Position numbers and translations under genes: made by a program
Notes under the pieces: generated by a model
The model's database searches: none
Seen by the model: the letters and a program-made list of their open reading frames with translations, nothing else
What the model was told of the DNA's origin: nothing
Assembly: GCA_948144175.1 (NCBI GenBank)
Contig: CANXME010001989.1
Coordinates: forward strand, 558,001 to 622,000
Reading direction: 5' to 3'
Origin: Closterium sp. NIES-65
Lineage: Eukaryota; Streptophyta; Zygnematophyceae; Desmidiales; Closteriaceae
DNA: 64,000 nucleotides
Shown: piece by piece, positions 57,687-64,000 of the stretch
Layout: every line of letters starts with the position of its first letter
Position numbering within the stretch: position 1 is the stretch's first letter

Positions 57687-57883
57687 CTTCACTTGTACTG
57701 TGACATATATATATACCTGCTCTTGCTTGTCTAGTTTTATATATATGTCTGTACTCCTGCATGTGAACTGGCCTCTGGCCCTGCTCTTGTGCTCGGACTG
57801 TGTGGTGACTTTGTGATCCACCCTGAGCTTGCTTTGCTTTGCTTTGCTTGACTGGTCTTGTGACCCCTTGTTCTCCCCCACTT

Positions 57884-57897
57884 AGCCTATGGGGGTG
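57884..57897 (+). promoter_or_regulatory. Polypurine-like tract before the 3' LTR
   Basis: AGCCTATGGGGGTG abuts the LTR; the same TATGGGGGTG precedes the 3' LTR of the RT-only element. Confidence 0.75.
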
Positions 57898-58029
57898 TGT
57901 CAGAGTATTATAGCTGATGCATGTTTGTAGGCTATAGTGGGGTAGCACATATGGGGTACAGCTTTCTAGGGTTGTATTTGTACCCAACTCTGACTTAGTC
58001 ATCATTCATTCCTGTTCACTTGTTTCACA
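57898..58029 (+). repeat. 3' LTR of the complete Copia
   Basis: 132 bases, identical to 50601-50732. Confidence 0.96.
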
Positions 58030-59457
58030 CGTCCCGCTGCCTTCTCATCGCCCATCCCATCGTCCATCCCGTCGCCCATACCATCGCCCATCTCGTCGCC
58101 CATCCCGTCGCCCATCCCGTCGTCGATCTCGTCGCCCTTCCCGTCGCCCATCCCGTCGCCCCTCCCTCCGCCCTTCCTATCTCCCCTCGCCTATCCTCTC
58201 CCCCGTCGCCCTTTCTCTCCCCCGTCGCCCTTTCTCTCTCCCGTCGCCCTTTCTCTGTCACGTCGCCCTTTCTCTTTCCCGTTGCCCTCCCTCCCGTCGC
58301 CCTTTATCTCTCCCGTCGCCGATCCTCTCTCCCCTCGCCCTTCCTTTCTCCCGTCGCCTATCCTCTCTCCCGTCGCCCTTTATCTCTCCCGTCGCCTATC
58401 CTCTCTCCCGTCGCCCTTTCCCTCTCCCGACGCCTATCCTCTCTCCCTCGAAACAGTCATCGCCCTTCCTCTCTCCCCTCCCGTCACCCACCTCGGCGCC
58501 CTGGCGCTCACCCCGAAATGCCTGCCCGTCGCCCTTCGTTTCTCCCCTCCCATCACCCATCTCGGCACCTTCGCGCTCGCCCCGAAATGCCTGCAAGTCA
58601 CCCTTCCTTTCTCCCCTCCCATCTCCCCACACCCTACCATTCCACAATTTTCGTAAATCAGCTCTCTACGTGCGTCGTCGTTTCCTTCTCGTTCTTCCTT
58701 TTTTTATTCCTAACATAAAACTCTCTGTTTTTTATGCATTTCTGCTTTTCCTACGCTGTTTGTGCCGCTCCAGCAGGTCCATGTCTGAGGCGTTTGTTGT
58801 GCGTGAATTGCACATGCAAAACCTGTTGAAATTGGCCCCCTCGTGTAATCAGGAATCGCACGTCGCATTTGCACATGCTTGCGACATTTTTTGTGAGAAT
58901 CACTGTGAAGACTTGAACGTGTCTGAAAAACAAAACAGAACAACGCTTCAACCGTCAAAAGCATTAAAACGTTAGTTTGAGATTTCAAGTGGACCCACTA
59001 GAAGGGGGGGGGTCACTATTTTAGCTGCTGGCTTTAAAGAATCCTCTTGCATTAAAATATACCATATATAACCACCCGGGTATTATATAGGATTTTCCGT
59101 TGAGAGGACCCCCCCCCCCCCTTTTTTCCTTGTGGTTATCATAATACCCCCGGGTGTTATGTCCGGGAGAATACGGTAAGAGTACAAGGGATACGAAGAG
59201 ATACGGTTAATAACTGTTTTACTGGTTGCTGTTGCGGTTCGATACAGGGACGACTCGGGCAACTGCTCGATATCGAGTCTGTTGTGTGTCCTTGCTGTCG
59301 CGCTGCACTTGTCAGGTCAAAGGTCGCTGACCTTTGACTTTCCCGTAACCTCCAACGGTTGTTTCAACCTCCGAGGGTTGACTCGTCGATGCTTCGATAT
59401 GTTTTGCTTCGCTTCTGACTTGGTGTTTCGACACGACAGAGGCGTATTTAGATCACT
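58030..59457. other. CCGTCGCCC-rich repeats, then unassigned intergenic DNA
   Basis: 58035-58470 is made of irregular units such as CTCTCCCGTCGCCCTTTCTC; 58490-58620 holds two copies of a 66-base unit (CACCCCGAAATGCCTGCC...). 59065-59165 has a short inverted pair (ATAACCACCCGGGTATTATA and ATACCCCCGGGTGTTAT). No gene recognised. Confidence 0.5.
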
Positions 59458-59569
59458 TGTTCCCAACAGGCTTTAGTGGGGTAGCCAATATGGGGTACAA
59501 CCCCTTAGGGCTTTCTTTTGTACCCAAACACTCTCGTAATCTACTCATTCCTAGCTACCTATTCTAACA
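59458..59569 (+). repeat. Putative 5' LTR of the decayed Copia
   Basis: Starts TGTTCCCAACAGG, ends CTATTCTAACA. Contains GGGGTAGCCAATATGGGGTA, similar to the LTR at 50601. The left end is inferred without the 3' partner. Confidence 0.65.
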
Positions 59570-59582
59570 TGGTATTAAGAGC
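59570..59582 (+). promoter_or_regulatory. Primer-binding site
   Basis: TGGTATTAAGAGC, a variant of the initiator-Met PBS. Confidence 0.75.
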
Positions 59583-60364
59583 ATTAGGTCCTTAGGACCT
59601 TAGGAGCGATTTTTTTTCGGGCCCACTGCCTACCACTTGCGGCCGCGCTACCCCGCGCCCTGCCCTGCCCTAGCCCCGCGCACGCCCCGCAAGCAGCCCC
59701 TGCGGCCTGCGCGTCGCCTCTGCTGGCTCGCGCGCCGCCCGCTAGTAGCCCGCACGACCCGCCCGCTGTCCGCGCAGCCCGCGCGCAGCTCCTGTCGGCC
59801 CGCGCGCTGCTCGCCAGCAGCCCCGTAGGCCGCCTGTAGCCCCGTGCGCCGCCTGCTCCTGCTGCGGCTGCCTGCTACGCCCCGCGCGCCGCTCGTCGCG
59901 CTGCCCCGCAGCCCCGTGCGCCGCCCGCCCCACTGCTCTGCCGGCCGCTCGTCTCCCCGTGCGCTGCCTGCCCTGCTGCCGCGGCTGCTTGCTGCACCCA
60001 GGCGCCGCCCGCCCTGCTACTGCAGCCGCCCACTACGCTCTGCGTGCGGCCCGCCCTGCTGCCCTGCCGGCCGCCTGTAGCCCCGTGCGCCGCCTGCCCT
60101 TGCCACGGCTGCCTGCTACGCAGCCATTGCTATGCTGCTGCTGCTGCTGCTGCCAGCGCCACACTGCCCCACCATGCTCGAGCTGCGCTGCACCGCCCGA
60201 GCCGCACTGCACCGCCCAAACCGCGCTGCACCGCCCGAGCCGCGCTGCACTGCCCGAGCCACGCTGCACTGCTGCTTCTACTATTGCTGGTGCTAGTGCT
60301 ATTGCTGCTGCTACTGCTGCTTGCCTGCAATCGCTCTGCCCTTGTAGTCCCGCGCCAGCAGCTA

Positions 60365-61636
60365 TGGCCACCCTCCGAGTTCTGTAATTCGATGCCGAGG
60401 GCCGTCCGATTCAGTTCGAAACCTGGCTAGATGACCTGCAGCTGTTCCTAATGAGCGATAGCAAGGACAATGTCTCTCTCTCTATGACCACACGTCTGGT
60501 GCCTCAGTCGCTCCCGCTGCCACCGCTAAGCTTAGCGCCCATTCCCAGAAGCAGACCCGTGATGCTGCTGCGCGCCCAGCCGATCGCAATCACCTTCCAT
60601 TAGTATTTTGGCGAGTACAAGACCGCTAAGACCCTGTACGATGCTGTAGTTGCTCGATACTCCTCCCCTGCCACAGCTAAGCTTAGCCGCCTCATGCTGC
60701 CCTACCTGTTTCTTGAGCTGTCCACCTTTGCCACAGTTGCCGATCTCATTACCCACCTTCGCACTAGCGTCACCCGCCTTCGCGCCGCCCTCCCCAAAGA
60801 GTTCTGTGCTAAGCACCCGCCTCCCATGTACTGGACCCTCCACTTCATAGTCACCTGTCTCCCTGACTCTCTTAGCTCGGTCAGGGACCACTTTCTCGCT
60901 CGCTGTCCCACCGAACTCACTGTCGACCTCCTAGAGGAGCACCTCCTTGCAGCAGGGAAGAGCATTGTCGCTGTAGGTGTTGCTCGTGACGCTCCTCGCA
61001 CCTCCTTGCAGCAGAGAAGAGCATTGTCGCTGTAGGTGCTACTCGTGACGCTCCTCGCACCCCCATCTTTGAGGGGTGCTCTCCCTCTCCCCTTGCCCCC
61101 TCCTACGCTACTGCCGCTATTGTTGACTACCTTGGTGCTGAGTCTGTTGGTGCTGCTTCTGCTTCTAGTGGGAGGCGCCGCAGCGGCAAAGGCAAGGGAG
61201 CCAAGAGTAGTGGAGGTAGCATCGGGGGGGGGGGGGTGGTGGAGGCGGTGGAGGAGGAGGAGGTGGCAGAGGGAGTGGTGGCGGGAGTGGTGGCGGGAGT
61301 GGTAGTGTCGGTAGCGGCGGTGGAGGCAGTGGTGGCGGAGGGGGTGGCAGCGGTGGTGGCGGCGGCGGTGGCAGCAGCGGTGGTGCCCGAGGCGGTGGTG
61401 GCGGTGGAGGTGGCGGTCGGGGTGGAGGCACGGGTGCTGGCCAGAGGCAGCAGCAGCAACAGAGTCTCCAGACGACCCAGCAACTTCGTGAGTGGCTTGC
61501 TCAGTGTGGGAGGTCTGGGGGTGGTGGTCGCTACCCATATGTCATTCGCACATGTGACAGCAAGGGTCAGACATGCGAGAAGTTCCACACCCAACACCGC
61601 TGCTTCTCCCGCCTTGACGACGCATGGCGTGAGGAG
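60365..61636 (+). pseudogene. Broken Copia gag
   Basis: Starts MATLRVL, then TAA; after WLDDLQLFLM the frame shifts and further breaks follow. A readable stretch at 60694-61000 (LPYLFLELSTFATVADLITH, LPDSLSSVRDHFLA) matches the gag at 51783. A tandem duplication of about 75 bases near 60940-61055 repeats CTTGCAGCAG...CTCGTGACGCTCCTCG and breaks the frame. A G-run at 61220-61233 may be another slip. The C-terminal zinc knuckle is readable (CDSKGQTCEKFHTQHRC, C-X6-C-X3-H-X4-C), and the frame then passes into pol with no stop. Confidence 0.88.
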
Positions 61637-64000
61637 ATGGGCGAGGATGCTGAGCGCCCTCGCTGGCATGAGCTGCTTAGGGCTGGTGTACATATTCTTG
61701 CTCTTGACTATGATGCTATTATTTCTGCCATGTATGCATTGGAGGTTAGTGCTGATGGTGACTGCTACTTGTGTGTGCCACCTGACCCCGGTATAGAGAC
61801 TGGTACTCTAGATGCTGGTGAGGCTGTTGCCTTAGGTGCGAGCGAGTCTGCTCTCTTGGGTACTGCACCTGCTGAGGCATTGCACACCTTCATGCTTGAC
61901 TCAGGTGCTTCCTGCTGCTTCTTCCGTGACAGTACCGCACTCACACCACTCCCTGCACCTGTTGCAGTCTCTCTAGCTGACCCCTCAGGAGCCCCATTTC
62001 TTGCACGGTCCACCACTGTGCTTCCGTGCCCGCCAGTTCGATCTGGCTCAATGTCAGGTCTCCACCTCCTTTCATTCTCGACGAACTTGGTGAGCAACGC
62101 CGTCCTCCATGATTATTGGGTTGACGCCTTTACGCTTGGAGGACAGCGTGTGGCGATCTGTACATGCTCCAGGACTTGCCGTCACCTAGCCACATTCACC
62201 CGTCGGCCAGGGTCGAGTCTTTGCACACTGACGACTATGTCTCCTCAAGTAGCTGTTGTTGGTCAAGTGTCTGCGTCAAGTCTGGTAGCCTCCCCTTGTG
62301 AGTGTCGCTCGCTGTCGCACCAGACTCTTCTCTGGCACCACCGCATGGGTCACCCCTCCTTGCCACGTCTCCGTGGCATGCACCGTCATCTCCTTGTGTC
62401 TGGTCTTCCCAGGTCTCTCCCTCCCCTCCCTGCCTCGCCTGCGCTGCCCTGCCTTCCTTGCGTCGATGGGCGGCAGCGCGCCTCTCCTCACTCCTCCTTG
62501 TTTCCCCCGACAAAGGCTCCTCTCCAGACCCTCCACCTGGACGTGTGGGGCCCAGCCAGCATTCGTGGACAGGGCAATGAGCGGTACTTTCTGCTGGTTG
62601 TCACCGACTACTCGCGTTACACCATGGTCTTCTCCTTGCGCACCAAGGGTGAGGTCCCTGCTGTCCTGATCCCTTGGATCCGAGCAGTTCGTCTTCAGCT
62701 TCGCCGCAGGTTCCGCCAGGATGTTCCTGTCTTGCGTCTGCACTCCGACAGAGGTGGTGAGTTCACCTCCGACCTCTTGCGGGCCTTCTATCAATGGGAG
62801 GGCATCGAGCATTCGTTCACGCTTTTGGGCTCACCGCAGCAAAATGGGGTTGCTGAGAGCCGCATTGGCTTAGCCATGGAGATCGCGCGTACCTCCTAGA
62901 TCCATGCGGTGGCTCCCCATTTTTTGTGGCCGTTTGCGGTCCGGTACGTCGCGCAGTAGCTCAACCTATGGCCCCGTGTCTCCTTGCCGGAGACCTTGCC
63001 CACACTGCGTTGGACGGGGGAGGTTGGTGAAGCGCCGTGTTTCCGGGTCTGGGTTGCTCGTGCTCTTGTCCGCGATACGTCCGCGGACAAGCTCTCCTCC
63101 CGCACCATTCCCTGCGTCTTCCTTGGCTTTGTCCTTGACGCGCCTGGTTGGCAGTTTTACCACCCCACCTCACACCGTGTCTTCCCCTCTCAGGACGTCA
63201 CTTTTGACGAGTCGGTTCCTTTCTACCGTCTCTTCCCCTACTGCACTGGCCCTCTCCCTCCCCCGCCGCTTTTCCTCGCTCCAGGTCCCCCTCCGGTAGA
63301 CCCCCTCCCGCCTCAGGGTATTGCTCCTTCAGGTGTGTCTCAGGTAGACCCACTCCCCTTGGCTGAGAATGTAGAGGTCACTAGTGGCTCAGGTGCTACT
63401 CCGGGAGGTTCTGCTGGGGGTACTGCGTCTGGGGGTGCTGCGTTTGGGGGTGCTGAGCCTATGCGTGAGGTGCTAAGGGGTGCGGTGCCTGGGGGTGCTA
63501 AGCCTACGAGTGCGGAGCCTAGGGGTGCTACGCCGGAGGGTGCCGGGTCGGGGGGTGCTGAGTCTGCTGGCGTTCCTCCGGGTCTTGTTTCCTGACGTGG
63601 GCCTCTCTCACCACACCAGGCACGAGAGTGGCTTGCGTCGCATACCCGCCTGAGTAGTCTTGCTTCTAGAGCTGCTCGTCGTGGAGGTACTAGGAGTGCT
63701 GGTGTCTCTGGTTCTGGAGGTGCTCGTATTGGAGGTACTGGAGCTCCCGGGACTAGTGCTGCTGCTCCTAGAGCTGGAGGTGTCGGTTCTGGGGGTGCTG
63801 CTGCTGGAGGTACTAGGGCTGGAGGCCCTGGAGCTGGTGCTGTCGACCCTGGAGTTGGAGACCCTGGAGTTGGAGACCCTGGAGCTGGAGGTGCCGGTTC
63901 TGGGGGTGCTGCTGCTGGTGGCGCTGGAGCTGGAGGCCCTAGAGCTAGTACTGCCAAGCCTAGAGTTGGGGACCCTGGGGCTGGAGGTGCCGGTTCTGGG
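61637..64000 (+). pseudogene. Broken Copia pol (protease, integrase, linker)
   Basis: In one frame with three nonsense codons in the part seen: TAG 62897-62899, TAG 62957-62959, TGA 63593-63595. Protease (LDSGASCCFF), pre-integrase finger (LLWHHRMGHPSLPRL) and integrase motifs (LDVWGPAS, LHSDRGGEF, QQNGVAESRIG) are readable, followed by the integrase tail (SADKLSSRTIPCVFLG) and the Gly/Ala linker running to the window end. RT and RNase H lie outside. Confidence 0.9.

Larger units (their letters stand above)
50601..58029 (+). mobile_element. Complete Ty1/copia retrotransposon, 7429 bases
   Basis: 132-base LTRs (50601-50732 and 57898-58029), identical in my reading, TGT...ACA, flanked by the perfect target-site duplication CGTCC (50596-50600 and 58030-58034). 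PBS TGGTATAGAGCG and a G-rich tract bracket the interior. Order gag, protease, integrase, RT, RNase H defines Copia. All pol motifs are intact, so this is a candidate active element apart from an in-frame TAG between gag and pol. Confidence 0.97.
59458..64000 (+). mobile_element. Decayed Ty1/copia element, right part outside window
   Basis: Likely 5' LTR 59458-59569 (112 bases, TGTT...AACA), PBS 59570-59582, GC-rich leader, gag and pol with stops and frame breaks. It is clearly related to the complete element at 50601, but its LTR is diverged. The 3' LTR is not in the window. Confidence 0.88.

Overview
The window is nuclear DNA of a photosynthetic eukaryote, most likely a streptophyte green alga. 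Closterium-like Zygnematophyceae is my guess, made from gene content and not from any search. The evidence is spliceosomal genes with GT-AG introns, a plant-type organellar tyrosyl-tRNA synthetase with a long transit peptide, a CDPK/PEPRK-like kinase, L-type lectin and LysM domains, high GC with strong CpG use, and several Ty1/copia retrotransposons.

Layout. 1-1293 (-): open gag of a Copia element running off the left edge, with its primer-binding region at about 1390. 2379-10818 (+): Ser/Thr kinase gene whose last intron carries an antisense Copia derivative (6812-10539) that kept only the integrase tail, reverse transcriptase and RNase H. 12059-13387 (+): four-exon gene for an unrecognised secreted protein. 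13980-20562 (-): ALG5, dolichyl-phosphate beta-glucosyltransferase; an in-phase model of about 333 residues can be assembled. 22196-30604 (+): organellar TyrRS, 9 exons, 604 residues. 31119-31996: two abutting PIF/Harbinger-like MITEs; 33056-33370: a poly(A)-tailed retro-insertion; 33628-34005: a fold-back element. 34203-48996 (+): a 12-exon gene for a secreted mosaic protein (two L-type lectin domains, two EGF-like modules, three LysM) with a TRIM element in its second intron. 50601-58029 (+): complete Copia element with identical LTRs and a perfect target-site duplication. 59458-64000 (+): decayed relative of that element, cut by the right edge.

The most unusual property is shared by the host genes. 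Their introns hold degenerate tandem copies of neighbouring exons, often with the splice site attached (up to eight copies of one TyrRS exon), and minisatellites that begin on exon-intron junctions. Scattered through introns and intergenic DNA is a family of perfect palindromes with constant arms TTTTGAG/CTCAAAA around a variable self-complementary 4-base core (TCGA, ACGT, GCGC, AATT). They typically sit between long direct repeats of local sequence. In spite of this, reading frames and splice phases of ALG5, TyrRS and the lectin/LysM gene join without error, so these genes look functional.

All exon models come from reading splice sites and phase by eye. No transcript, alignment or database search was available.
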